Positions 13,608 to 22,227 of a stretch of 29,374 nucleotides of DNA are shown here, piece after piece. The notes beneath the pieces are model-generated. The model made no database searches. It had not been told where the DNA came from and saw nothing but the letters and a program-made list of their open reading frames with translations. Made by a program: the position numbers and the translations under genes. Source of the stretch: Verrucomicrobiales bacterium (GTDB lineage Bacteria > Verrucomicrobiota > Verrucomicrobiia > Verrucomicrobiales > SLCJ01). The DNA is taken from positions 1 through 29,374 of the forward strand of contig SLCJ01000140.1 of NCBI GenBank assembly GCA_007125835.1, read 5' to 3'. The number at the start of each line of letters is the position of its first letter. Within the stretch, counting starts at the first letter, position 1.

Positions 13608-15409
13608 CCATTTGCCTCCTTTCCGTTTATACGTCCGGAATCGTCGCCTGTTGTCGCGGTTTCGGGCGGGCGGTTGCGGCTGGCCCGGGCGAGCACACGG
13701 CTGATGTAAGGAAAAAACTGCTTCTTGCGGCTGACCACACCATCAAGACGGAACACACCGTCAAATTGCCGCGGGTAATCGATCAGGCGGCTGATGCTCT
13801 CGTTGCCGGAAACAAGCAGCAGGCTGAAAAGGCGCGTGATGTCTGTGACGAGAAGGCAGGCGTGGTCGAGTTCGCGTTCGCACCGCAGGTGGTCGAGGTA
13901 ATCTTCCAGTTCGGCACGGCGGGACATGAACCCATCCAGCGCCACCTCTTCAATCTGGCTGATGCTGATCCGCCACCCGTGCTCCTTGTATTCCTTGCGG
14001 TCGGCATTGATCAGCTTGTCGGCGGGTGCCGAGCGAAGCATCGAGCCCGCAGCGAAAAAGCGGGCGGCAAAATCATCGAGATCGATCCCGGCCACCTCGC
14101 CGAGCCAGACCAGGATCTCGCGATCGATGTCGGTGGTGGTGGGCGAGGTCAGGTTCAGGGTGTCGGAAATCATCCCGGCACACAAACATATCGCTGTTCC
14201 TTTTTGCGGGTGAATTCCGGCGTCGCGGAAATTGCGGGCGACGATGGTGGATGTCGAGCCGACCGGCTCGTTGATGAAGCGGATCGGCTCCCGGGAAACC
14301 AGGTTGCCGCCGAGACGGTGGTGGTCGATCACCTCGATGATCTCCGCCTCGTCGGCTCCGGTGACCGCCTGCGAAAACTCGTTGTGGTCTACAAGTACCA
14401 GAGGGGTCCGCGGCGGATCGAGTAGGTCCGACTTGGAAAAAACGCCGAGCAGCGTGCCCTCGTTCTCGCAGAGCACGGGAAAAATGAACTGGCGGGACTC
14501 TTGTACATCGTGAACCAGGGAGGAAACCAGGGCCTTTGCGGGCACCGACCGGAAATCGGAAGCGGTGGCCGAGCCCACGCGCGGCGAACAGCGTATCAAC
14601 TGAACAGCGGAGGCGGTGTCGCCGGGGAAATAGATCACCGCCACCTCGTTGTCGAGCGCTTTCTCGCGATCCTCGACGGAAAGACGCGCGCCGCCGGTCA
14701 ATACGACCGCCTTCACCGGAAGATCGATGATGATTCTGTGGATGTTAGGCCTGTCTCCGACGACGACGACGAGCGACTCCGGCGGGTAGTGTCCCAGCCT
14801 GGCTTTGAGCAGATCCTCGCTGGACGCGGCGACCATGAGGACATAGTCGCGCTCGATACGTGGATTTTCGTTGGTCTCGACAGCGGAACTCATCGCCTCG
14901 GCCATGTTGAGCAGGCTGGTGCGCACGCGGCGGGCGTCGCCCGACTGCCGCGCGCCACTTTCGATGGAATGCATCAAGAGTTGCAGAAGATCAGTTACCG
15001 TGGGCAGGCCGGTGACCCGCTGGCGGTCGTCGACGAGGGGGATGGACCTCACTCCTGCCCGCTTCATCCTGTTGTAAACCATGAGGAAGCTTTCGTCCGG
15101 GTGGGCCCGCACCACATCGCGCCGACAGATCGACCCCGCGGTGGGCCTCACATCCATTACCAGGCGCGGCGGCTCGACTCCGGCGTATTCCAGCACCCAC
15201 TCGGTGCGGGGGTTGATGCCGCCGCAGCAGGCGGCGACGGTGTCGAGTCCGCGCGCTTCTCGCAGGAATTCGGCGTATCCGACAGCCGAGCAGATGGCAT
15301 CGGTGTCCGGATTCTTGTGGCCGATCACGAGGATCGGTTCCGGTCGGCCGGGGGAATTGGACTGGGATTCGGCCATGGGGGCGGAAAGCGGAGGGAATTC
15401 CCCGCGCAT
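13604..15409 (-). CDS. Family II (DHH) Mn-dependent inorganic pyrophosphatase with CBS and DRTGG regulatory domains
   Basis: A 601-residue enzyme hydrolysing pyrophosphate to phosphate. The DHH catalytic domain is split. Metal ligands are in GHKNPDTDA (H31, D35, D37), then LVDHNEFSQ (D341), IDHHRLGG (D362, H363, H364) and ISDT (D416). Between them are a CBS motif (about 95-145), a DRTGG domain (about 185-285) and a second CBS half (about 287-332). The DHHA2 domain (about 445-600) carries the SRKKQ substrate motif at about 560. CBS-PPases of this type are regulated by adenine nucleotides and diadenosine polyphosphates. Start is uncertain: ATG 15409, or ATG 15376 right before the domain. It overlaps the DUF1573 gene by 4 nt. 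Confidence 0.92.
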   Translation of the reverse strand: MRGEFPPLSAPMAESQSNSPGRPEPILVIGHKNPDTDAICSAVGYAEFLREARGLDTVAACCGGINPRTEWVLEYAGVEPPRLVMDVRPTAGSICRRDVVRAHPDESFLMVYNRMKRAGVRSIPLVDDRQRVTGLPTVTDLLQLLMHSIESGARQSGDARRVRTSLLNMAEAMSSAVETNENPRIERDYVLMVAASSEDLLKARLGHYPPESLVVVVGDRPNIHRIIIDLPVKAVVLTGGARLSVEDREKALDNEVAVIYFPGDTASAVQLIRCSPRVGSATASDFRSVPAKALVSSLVHDVQESRQFIFPVLCENEGTLLGVFSKSDLLDPPRTPLVLVDHNEFSQAVTGADEAEIIEVIDHHRLGGNLVSREPIRFINEPVGSTSTIVARNFRDAGIHPQKGTAICLCAGMISDTLNLTSPTTTDIDREILVWLGEVAGIDLDDFAARFFAAGSMLRSAPADKLINADRKEYKEHGWRISISQIEEVALDGFMSRRAELEDYLDHLRCERELDHACLLVTDITRLFSLLLVSGNESISRLIDYPRQFDGVFRLDGVVSRKKQFFPYISRVLARASRNRPPETATTGDDSGRINGKEANG

Positions 15410-15440
15410 CCGCAGGGTGGACGGGGCGCAACAGGAGTGC

Positions 15441-16010
15441 TCAGACCGTCATCACTTCCTTCTCCTTGTTGCGTGCCAGATCATCGATCTCAGCGACATG
15501 CTTGTCGGTGAGTTTTTGCACCTCACCCTCAAAGTCATGGCGTTCGTCCTCGGTGATCTCCTTGTTCTTCTCCATCTTTCGGGCGGCGTCAATCGCGTCG
15601 CGGCGCACGGAACGAACGGCCACACGGGCCTCCTCGGCTTTCGCCTTGACTACCTTGACCAGATCACGGCGGCGCTCCTCGGTGAGTTCCGGCACGGGCA
15701 GGCGGATTGTCTTGCCCTCAGTGGCGGGATTGATGCCGATGTTGGCCTCGCGGATGCCGCGTTCGATGTCTTGAAGCGTCGAGGGATCAAACGGACTGAC
15801 CATCAGCAGGCGCGGCTCGGGCGTGCTGATCGCGGCCAATTGTTTGAGCTTCATCGAAGTGCCTCCGTAAATGCTGACTTTTACATCGACATTCTCGACC
15901 AGCTGCGGCGAGGCTTTGCCAGTGCGGATGCCCGCGAACTCGTGCAGCAAGTGCTCGACGGATTTTTTCATCGACGCGCCGGCGTCGGCAAGTTGGGTTG
16001 ACGTGCTCAT
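15441..16010 (-). CDS. frr: Ribosome recycling factor
   Basis: The 189-residue factor releases the 70S post-termination complex together with EF-G. Family signatures are present: FAGIRTGKASPQLVENVDVK, YGGTSMKLKQLA, VSPFDPSTLQDIERGIREAN, GINPATEGKTIRLPVPELTE, ERRRDLVKVVK and AVRSVRRDA. The C-terminus is the usual helix (VAEIDDLARNKEKEVMTV). The frame is open for 58 more codons upstream, but that part is low-complexity and overlaps pyrH, so MSTSTQLAD at 16010 is the start. It follows pyrH by 68 nt, the common pyrH-frr order. It ends 31 nt before the pyrophosphatase start. Confidence 0.97.
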   Translation of the reverse strand: MSTSTQLADAGASMKKSVEHLLHEFAGIRTGKASPQLVENVDVKVSIYGGTSMKLKQLAAISTPEPRLLMVSPFDPSTLQDIERGIREANIGINPATEGKTIRLPVPELTEERRRDLVKVVKAKAEEARVAVRSVRRDAIDAARKMEKNKEITEDERHDFEGEVQKLTDKHVAEIDDLARNKEKEVMTV

Positions 16011-16078
16011 GGTGCTTGTGGGTCTTGTGGGTAGGATTCCGTGGGTGGGCCCGGCGCGATTCCGGGCAAAAAGGGCGG

Positions 16079-16816
16079 TCAGTTGGTGACGAGAGTGCCG
16101 ACAGGTTCGCCAAGGAGGGCCTTGAGGATGTTGCCCGGCGCATTCATGTCGAACACGATGATGGGCATGTGGTTGTCCATGCACAGGCTGAAGGCGGTGG
16201 CATCCATCACCTTGAGCCGCGAGGAAAGGGCCTCGCGAAAGGTGAGTTCCTCGAAGCGCCGCGCATCCGGATTTTTCACCGGGTCGGAGTCATAGACACC
16301 GTCGACCTTGGTTGCCTTGAGGATCACCGAAGCGCCGATCTCACTGGCGCGCAGGGCGGCGGCGGTGTCTGTGGAGAAAAACGGATTGCCCGTGCCTGCG
16401 GCGAAGATCACCACGCGCCCGCGCTCGAGGTGGCGTATGGCCATGCGGCGGATGAAGGGCTCGGCCACGTTCTTCATTTCGATCGCGGTTTGCACACGCA
16501 CCGAGAGGCCCATGGTCTCGAGAATGTTCTGCACGGCGAGCGAATTCATCACCGTCGCCAGCATGCCCATGTAGTCTGCGGTGGAGCGGTCCATTCCACG
16601 GTGGCTTGCGCTGGCCCCGCGCCAGAAATTGCCGCCTCCGACGACAATCGCCACCTGGACGCCCTTGCCCACGGCTTCGACAATTGGCGTAGCGATGCGG
16701 GTGATGATCTCAGGTGAGATGTTGTCGCGGCTGCCTTCCTCACGGAGGGCCTCCCCGCTGAGTTTCAACACAACCCTGCGGGCTCCCGGGGAATTTTTGG
16801 TTTGACTGTCTGGCAC
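16079..16816 (-). CDS. pyrH: UMP kinase
   Basis: This bacterial UMP kinase phosphorylates UMP to UDP in pyrimidine synthesis, usually as an allosteric hexamer. Motifs include RRVVLKLSGEAL (phosphate loop), VAIVVGGGNFWRG, MDRSTADYMGMLATVMNSLA, FAAGTGNPFFSTDTAAALRA, KATKVDGVYDSDP and the end segment GNILKALLGEPVGTLV. The start is ambiguous: GTG 16816 gives 245 residues, close to the family length, and GTG 16873 adds 19 residues that are not family-like. Neither has a good Shine-Dalgarno sequence. It lies between the cysteine desulfurase gene and frr. Confidence 0.95.
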   Translation of the reverse strand: MPDSQTKNSPGARRVVLKLSGEALREEGSRDNISPEIITRIATPIVEAVGKGVQVAIVVGGGNFWRGASASHRGMDRSTADYMGMLATVMNSLAVQNILETMGLSVRVQTAIEMKNVAEPFIRRMAIRHLERGRVVIFAAGTGNPFFSTDTAAALRASEIGASVILKATKVDGVYDSDPVKNPDARRFEELTFREALSSRLKVMDATAFSLCMDNHMPIIVFDMNAPGNILKALLGEPVGTLVTN

Positions 16817-16950
16817 GCGGCCACAAAAGCACCGAACAAAGGCCAATGCAAGCGCGCGGGTGCGGTTCGCCACAGATGAGGCAGCCTGAAATCCGCAGGC
16901 CGGAATGTGCTGCCGAAGGCCCTGTCAGATGCGCCGTGGGTCGCACCGGC

Positions 16951-18153
16951 TCAAGCCGTGCTCCGGCGGACGACTCGCCCTCGCCGGGAGGCGTTGCCCA
17001 GGCGCTCGCGCACGCGGTTGCCCGCTGCGGCAATGACCGCGGCCGCCTGATCCAATTCTTCCGGGGTGGTGCCAGGGCAGGAGGAAAAGCGCAGCGTTTC
17101 GGCACCGGCGGCCTCGCCGACACCCATCGCCAGCAGCACGGGGCTCGGTTTCGCCTGCCCGGTGCGGCAGGCCGATCCCGACGAAGCGCAGAGCCCCGCC
17201 TCGTCAAGCAGCACGAGCATCGCTTCGGCGGGCACTCCCCCGAGGCGAACGCAGGTGGTATTGGGCACACGCGGTGCCGCCGCGCCATGGATTGTCACAT
17301 CCGGCAGCAAGGCGGTGAGGCGCGCCTCGAAGCGGTCGCGGGCGCCAGACCAGCGCCCGAGTTCGGAGGGCGAGGCGGCGCGGAGCCTGGCCAGCTGTGC
17401 CGCCATACCCAGACCGGCGATATATGCGGTGTTCTCAGTGCCGCCTCGGCGCCCACCCTCCTGGCCGCCGCCATGGAGATGGGGCGAAAAGGGAGTGCCA
17501 CTGCGGATCCACAACGCTCCGACCCCCTTGGGTGCATGGAATTTATGGCCCGAAAGTGCGGCAAAACGCAGGGCGGGCAGATTCACGTCGACCGGGTCCT
17601 TGCCAATGGCCTGCACCATGTCGCAGAGCAAGGGCACGCCATGCCGCTCGAGGATGTAAGCGGCCTCGCGCACGCCGCCAATTATGCCTGTTTCGTTATT
17701 CGCCCACATCAAACAGGCAAGCGCGAAGCCGCCCTCGTTCTCCCGCAAAACCTCTGCCAAATGACCCAGGTCGTAGCGTCCATCACCAGTCACGCGCAAG
17801 CGGCACACATTGCCGGGCCCGACGGCATGTTCCGCCGCTTTCACCACGGCGCTGTGCTCCACGGCGGACACCAGAACCATCGGCCGACCGGGCTGGGCCG
17901 CCACAGCCGAGAAAATCGCCGCGTTCAGGGCTTCGGTTGCGCCACTGGTGAACACCACTTCGTCAGCCGCCGCCCCCAGCAGCGCCGCCACCTCGGCGCG
18001 CGCTTGCTCGATGGCCTCTCGCGCGGCTTTGCCGGCGGTGTGCCCCGAGGACGGGTTTCCGTATTGTTCCCTGAGAAAAGGCAACATGCTTTCGAGCACG
18101 GCCGGATCGACGGGTGTGGTCGCGTTGTGGTCGAGGTAGATCACGCCAGACAT
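16951..18153 (-). CDS. Cysteine desulfurase, NifS/IscS family
   Basis: A PLP enzyme that takes sulfur from cysteine as a persulfide for Fe-S clusters and tRNA thiolation. The 400-residue protein shows IYLDHNATTPVDPAV, FTSGATEALN, VEHSAV (His100), NNETGIIGG, CDMVQAIGK (Asp178, Gln181), the PLP lysine in SGHKFHAPKG (Lys204) and the catalytic Cys329 in ASSGSACRTG. The short loop with GSAC is like class I NifS/IscS enzymes. The usual end segment IR.SLG is here LRFSSCPGTTPEELDQA. The ATG shares one base with the stop of the LOG gene (TAATG). No IscU or SufU scaffold is in the window. Confidence 0.93.
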   Translation of the reverse strand: MSGVIYLDHNATTPVDPAVLESMLPFLREQYGNPSSGHTAGKAAREAIEQARAEVAALLGAAADEVVFTSGATEALNAAIFSAVAAQPGRPMVLVSAVEHSAVVKAAEHAVGPGNVCRLRVTGDGRYDLGHLAEVLRENEGGFALACLMWANNETGIIGGVREAAYILERHGVPLLCDMVQAIGKDPVDVNLPALRFAALSGHKFHAPKGVGALWIRSGTPFSPHLHGGGQEGGRRGGTENTAYIAGLGMAAQLARLRAASPSELGRWSGARDRFEARLTALLPDVTIHGAAAPRVPNTTCVRLGGVPAEAMLVLLDEAGLCASSGSACRTGQAKPSPVLLAMGVGEAAGAETLRFSSCPGTTPEELDQAAAVIAAAGNRVRERLGNASRRGRVVRRSTA

Positions 18154-19235
18154 TACGCGCCCGGCATGCGCTCGGCAAGCGCCGGCAGAATCTCATCGAG
18201 TTCGTTGACCACAGCGAAGTCCCCCTCCCTGCTCCATGGCCGCAGCAATTTGATCATCGGATCCCAGAATCGCAGGCCGGTTTTCTCATCGCGCCTGTTG
18301 TATATGACGATGGGTTTCTTCTCCATCCCCTCGATCCTCTGATGCTTGAAAATCAAAAGCGCCAGCATTTCCTGCACGGTGCCGGTGCCGCCAGGGAAAA
18401 TCACAAATGCATCCGAGCGCTCGATCATCACCTCCATGCGAGTGTAGATGTCGGGACGCAGCCAGAAGCTAGACAGCCCATCTGGCAGACCCTCCAATTT
18501 GATAATGTGGGGCACGTTTGACCCGCCAGCCCAGCCGCCATGCTCGACCGCGCCTTTCACCACCGCACCCATGATGCCGGAGCGCCCCGCACCCGACACG
18601 CAGCCATACTGATTCTCCGCGAGGATCCGCCCGAATTCGTAGCCATCCTTCTGGTAGGCGGGATCGGCGATGGTTGCCGAGCAGAACACGCACACGTTGC
18701 CCAGATTGCCTTCCGGCTCCGGCTTGTCGCGGGTTTGCAAGGGGACGTCCGTTTCGGCCCCGTCGTCCAAAGGCGGGTGCAAAGAACGCGACACGGGAAC
18801 CCCCCGCTCCTTCGCTTCAGCAAGCATCGGCGACACCGCACCCGGGTCATCGGTGCCGAACAGATACTCTTCGCGGTTCTGCATCACCGTGCCCAACTGG
18901 TGCAGGTGGTCGATCAAAGCCAGCAATCCCTGCCAGGAACGGTCCGAATCAAGGAGGATTGTCGGCTTGCCGTCGAGGTTGCGGTCCAGCGTCTGGTAGC
19001 CCACGAAAATCGAGACCGCCTTGAACAAATCCTCCAGCGTGGCACCGGGCATGAACACAAAAGCATCCGACTCGATAATCTTATGCTCAATGTTGCCTAG
19101 CGTGATGCGCTGGTCGCCGTTCGAGTTGTAAATGTCCCAGCCGTCCTTGAAGAGGAGGTAAAGCAGGCGGGCGCGGATTTCGCGGTTGGGATCGTCGGCA
19201 CCTTGAATGGTTCCTGCTAAACGGACAAAAGGCAT
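18153..19235 (-). CDS. LOG-family (lysine-decarboxylase-like) protein with a second, degenerate domain
   Basis: A 360-residue protein, about twice the usual LOG length. The C-terminal half (about 175-345) has the full LOG signature: VCVFCSATIADPAYQKDGYE, CVSGAGRSGIMGAVVKGAVE and the PGGTGTVQE box (281-289). That box in active members hydrolyses cytokinin-type nucleoside monophosphates. The N-terminal half contains a parallel but altered block, ESDAFVFMPGATLEDLFKAV (about 55-74), which mirrors ERSDAFVIFPGGTGTVQEML, so it looks like a decayed second copy. The ATG at 19235 is preferred to a TTG at 19244. It overlaps the cysteine desulfurase start by one base. The substrate in bacteria of this kind is unknown. 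Confidence 0.85.
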   Translation of the reverse strand: MPFVRLAGTIQGADDPNREIRARLLYLLFKDGWDIYNSNGDQRITLGNIEHKIIESDAFVFMPGATLEDLFKAVSIFVGYQTLDRNLDGKPTILLDSDRSWQGLLALIDHLHQLGTVMQNREEYLFGTDDPGAVSPMLAEAKERGVPVSRSLHPPLDDGAETDVPLQTRDKPEPEGNLGNVCVFCSATIADPAYQKDGYEFGRILAENQYGCVSGAGRSGIMGAVVKGAVEHGGWAGGSNVPHIIKLEGLPDGLSSFWLRPDIYTRMEVMIERSDAFVIFPGGTGTVQEMLALLIFKHQRIEGMEKKPIVIYNRRDEKTGLRFWDPMIKLLRPWSREGDFAVVNELDEILPALAERMPGA

Positions 19236-19379
19236 GGCGTGCAATAATGGTTTTCCCTCGTGCCATCGTAGGCGGCCAGCAGATGCGTCCGACCGGTGGG
19301 CACCATGCGGACAGCCTCCGGGAGCCGCTTCGGCGGGCGCGAATCCAATGAAGGGAAGGTGGCCTCGACGACCGCCGCC

Positions 19380-19643
19380 TCAGATCAGGCCCGCTTTTTT
19401 CAGCGTGGCGTAGGCGCCGTTTTTGCCAATCGTGCGCAGGGCCTTGGCGGAAAGCTTGACTTTGACCCAGCGGTTCAACTCGGGAACCCAGATGCGCTTG
19501 GTTTGGAGGTTGGGCGCGAATTCACGGCCAACGACTTTGGTTACGTGGCGGCCGACGCCCCCTTTCTTCTTGGCCAAACCGCTGCGATGGATACGATTGC
19601 CGCGATGCGGGCGGGCGCCTGTGATGGTGCAAACTCGGGACAT
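19380..19643 (-). CDS. rpmB: 50S ribosomal protein L28
   Basis: An 87-residue L28 of the large subunit. The family pattern is clear: MSRVCTITGARPHRGNRIHR at the start, SGLAKKKGG, TKRIWVPELNRWVKVKLSA and the end ALRTIGKNGAYATLKKAGLI. It is slightly longer than the 78-residue E. coli protein. Here it is not followed by rpmG. It has its own strong promoter upstream. The LOG gene starts 144 nt downstream with no clear terminator between, so read-through into the array is possible. Confidence 0.97.
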   Translation of the reverse strand: MSRVCTITGARPHRGNRIHRSGLAKKKGGVGRHVTKVVGREFAPNLQTKRIWVPELNRWVKVKLSAKALRTIGKNGAYATLKKAGLI

Positions 19644-19693
19644 GGTTCTGATGGTTGCTGGGTGAAAAAATGAAATCCGATTGGCGGGCGGCT

Positions 19694-19722
19694 ACCATAC
19701 ACCCGCCGGGCACAGGAGTCAA
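19694..19722 (-). promoter_or_regulatory. Strong sigma-70-type promoter of rpmB
   Basis: On the minus strand, TTGACT (complement of 19717-19722), a 17-nt spacer and TATGGT (complement of 19694-19699) lie about 50 nt before the rpmB start. An A/T-rich stretch (19721-19733) just upstream could serve as an UP element. The spacer ends in GGCGGGTG as in the tRNA-His promoter. Confidence 0.65.
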
Positions 19723-19820
19723 AAAATATTTAAGGATTCCTTCATTCCACTCCCGCAATCGTTTCCTCACTGGGCTCCCCTTGTTGACAAGACACCGTTT
19801 CCCGGCTCCCTTTGCGGGCA

Positions 19821-20423
19821 ATGTTTACCGGCATCATAGAGAACACAGGCGAAGTGACCGCTGTCGAATCCACCCCGGACGGAGGGCGAATCAGCCTGCG
19901 CCCGGCGGGTGGCGGTGTCGACACACTGGCAATCGGCGAGTCGGTCGCCGTCAACGGCTGCTGCCTCACCGTGACCCATGCGGCGGACGGGCTCCTAAAG
20001 TTCGACTTGCTGCGCGAGACACTCGATGTGACCAACCTCGGCAGCCTGCAGGCCGGCGGCATCGTCAACCTCGAACGCGCCCTCAAACTGGGCGACCGAC
20101 TCTCCGGTCACATGGTCCAGGGCCACGTCGATGCCTGCGGCACCATTTCTCGCATCGAGCCCTCCGGACAGGACCACATCCTTGAGATCGCGCTGCCCGC
20201 TGACCATGGCGGTTCCCTGATCCCAAGGGGCTCGATCACGGTGGATGGCATTTCGCTCACCGCCGCCCGCGTGGAGGAAAGAGCATTCACCTGTTATATC
20301 ATCCCGCACACCTGGCAGGTCACGCGCCTGCACACCCTGTCTCCGGGAGACAGGGTCAACCTGGAATTCGACATGATTGGCAAGTATGTGGCCGCGCTTC
20401 TCGACTACCGGAAACAAGGGTGA
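19821..20423 (+). CDS. ribE: Riboflavin synthase, alpha subunit type
   Basis: The enzyme dismutates two 6,7-dimethyl-8-ribityllumazine molecules to riboflavin. The 200-residue protein is made of two lumazine-binding repeats. The first starts MFTGIIENTGEVTAV and has SVAVNGCCLTV and RETLDVTNLG. The second has GHMVQGHVDACGTI, SITVDGISLTA and IPHTWQVTRL. The ATG at 19821 gives the invariant MFTGIIE start. It is divergent from rpmB, with a TTGACA at 19784 but no clear -10. No FMN riboswitch fits in the short leader. No other rib genes are nearby. The next gene, lnt, overlaps its 3' end. Confidence 0.96.
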   Translation: MFTGIIENTGEVTAVESTPDGGRISLRPAGGGVDTLAIGESVAVNGCCLTVTHAADGLLKFDLLRETLDVTNLGSLQAGGIVNLERALKLGDRLSGHMVQGHVDACGTISRIEPSGQDHILEIALPADHGGSLIPRGSITVDGISLTAARVEERAFTCYIIPHTWQVTRLHTLSPGDRVNLEFDMIGKYVAALLDYRKQG

Positions 20424-22227
20424 TGCCGGTGGCGGCACGCTGCGGCTGCTGGTCGCACCGGCATTGTCCGGCGCGATGATCGCCTCCGCCTTTCCCGGAA
20501 TTGGCACATTCCAAGCAGGTGTCTGGCTCGGGCTGCTGCCTCTGCTGGCCGCCTTGTGGTGGCCCGAATCACGCCCGCTTTCCGGACGCCGCGCATTCCT
20601 GGCCGGATGGGTGGCCGGTTTTGTTTTCTTCCTCATCACACTGCGCTGGCTGCGCGACATCTACAGCGCCGGGCCGTGGCTCAGCCCGCTGGCCTGGGGC
20701 GCTCTTTCTGCCTATTTGGGCTGCTATTTTGGCCTGTGGGCTGCGTTTGCCTCAGGCCCGGGACGCCCAAGGAAGCGCCACCTGCTGGCGGAAAAAGGAA
20801 TCTTTGCTTCGAGCGGGCACGGGCTCCGACTCGCCCTGCTCAATGCATCCGCCTGGGTAGCGCTCGAATGGGTGCGTGGCTGGATGCTCACCGGTTTTCC
20901 CTGGAACGGCCTGGGTACTGGATATCAAGAGGCACTGCCGATGGTCCAAATTGCCGAGATTGTCGGCACCCCGGGCCTGGCCTTCCTTCCCGTGTTCTGC
21001 TCGACCATTCTGCTTTTCTCCGGCTGGCGACTCACCCATCACCTTCGCCATGGCGGCCTGCGCCGCCCGCTCAATCTCGATGCCACCATTGCGCTGGCGC
21101 TGGTGGGCGGGGTGTTTCTCTTTGGCATGACAAGCATCGCCCGACACGCGCCCGACCCGGTCCGCGACACCCGGATCGAGGTCGCTATCATTCAGGGAAA
21201 TATCGCACAAGAGGACAAGTGGGATCCCCAACAGGCCGAGGCCCACGCCCGCAACATGGTCGACAACTTTCGGGAAGCCCTGGAGAAACGGGATGGTGAG
21301 ATTGCAGCCACCCTGCTGGGGCGCCTCACCGGAGATGACGAGGACTGCGGACTGATCGAACTGCGCCCCCCCGATCTGGTGGTCCTGCCGGAAAGCGCCC
21401 TGCCGTTTTTCCTGCACGACCCCACCACCCGGGAAACCATCGAGGCGCTGCACCTTCTCGCCGGACCGCGCTCCACCGTCGTCACTGGAATCAACGATCT
21501 CGAACCCGGAGACCCCCCCAACTATTTCAACACCATCGCCGCATTCGGTCCGCCACCGGCACCACCTCAGATCTACCGCAAGGTCACGCTGGTGCCTTTC
21601 GGTGAATACCTGCCACTCCGTTGGTTCCCCCCCATGCGGTGGATCGCCGGCTCGGCGGTGCCCAGTGATTTTACTCCCGGCACCAGCACCGATCCCCTTC
21701 CCATTTCACGCGGCGAAGAGGCCCCCATTTACATCATCCCCCTGATCTGTTTCGAGGACACCATCGCCCGTCTGGCCCGAAGATTTTCCCGCCCGGACCA
21801 GCCGCAGGTCATCGTCAACGCCACCAACGACGGCTGGTTCGCCGACCCGGCCGCCGCCTTGCAACACGCCGCAAATGCCCGCTTCCGCGCCATCGAACTG
21901 CGTCGCCCCATGGTGCGCGCCGCCAATACCGGACTGAGCGTCGCCTGCGATGCCGCCGGATCCTTTATCCATCCGGTCGACGGCACACCGCAACGCCTGG
22001 TCCACCCAGAAACGGGATCACATCAGGTCCGGGGAACGCTTTTCGCCACGGTTTTCGCCAATCCAGACTCCACACTCACCTTCTACGCCCGCTACGGCGA
22101 CATTTTCTCCGTGCTCTGCTTGGTGATCACCCTGATCGCAGTCTGGCTCTTCCAGAGCCATGCAGCACGCCATGAATCAGAGCGCCGATCCACCAAAACC
22201 CGGCGCCACCCGCCGGAGTCTCAATGA
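20386..22227 (+). CDS. lnt: Apolipoprotein N-acyltransferase
   Basis: Lnt adds the third acyl chain to the N-terminal cysteine of lipoproteins in the inner membrane. The 613-residue protein has several N-terminal transmembrane segments (about 20-250), then a nitrilase-type periplasmic domain with the catalytic triad Glu336 (VVLPESALP), Lys399 (IYRKVTLVPFGEYLP) and Cys455 (IPLICFED). NATNDGWF and RAIELRRPMVRAANTG follow, and a last membrane segment lies near residues 560-580. The ATG at 20386 is inside ribE (38-nt overlap) and leaves a short cytoplasmic tail before the first segment. A start further in would cut that segment. Its 3' end overlaps the convergent Na/Pi gene by 7 nt. Confidence 0.93.
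   Translation: MWPRFSTTGNKGDAGGGTLRLLVAPALSGAMIASAFPGIGTFQAGVWLGLLPLLAALWWPESRPLSGRRAFLAGWVAGFVFFLITLRWLRDIYSAGPWLSPLAWGALSAYLGCYFGLWAAFASGPGRPRKRHLLAEKGIFASSGHGLRLALLNASAWVALEWVRGWMLTGFPWNGLGTGYQEALPMVQIAEIVGTPGLAFLPVFCSTILLFSGWRLTHHLRHGGLRRPLNLDATIALALVGGVFLFGMTSIARHAPDPVRDTRIEVAIIQGNIAQEDKWDPQQAEAHARNMVDNFREALEKRDGEIAATLLGRLTGDDEDCGLIELRPPDLVVLPESALPFFLHDPTTRETIEALHLLAGPRSTVVTGINDLEPGDPPNYFNTIAAFGPPPAPPQIYRKVTLVPFGEYLPLRWFPPMRWIAGSAVPSDFTPGTSTDPLPISRGEEAPIYIIPLICFEDTIARLARRFSRPDQPQVIVNATNDGWFADPAAALQHAANARFRAIELRRPMVRAANTGLSVACDAAGSFIHPVDGTPQRLVHPETGSHQVRGTLFATVFANPDSTLTFYARYGDIFSVLCLVITLIAVWLFQSHAARHESERRSTKTRRHPPESQ

Noticed and set aside
16011..16184. N-terminal extension of ribosome recycling factor by 58 residues
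   Set aside because: The extension runs into pyrH, is His/Arg-rich and has no family similarity.
19760..19820. FMN riboswitch in front of ribE
   Set aside because: The leader between the divergent rpmB promoter and the ribE start is too short, and none of the conserved RFN boxes are visible.
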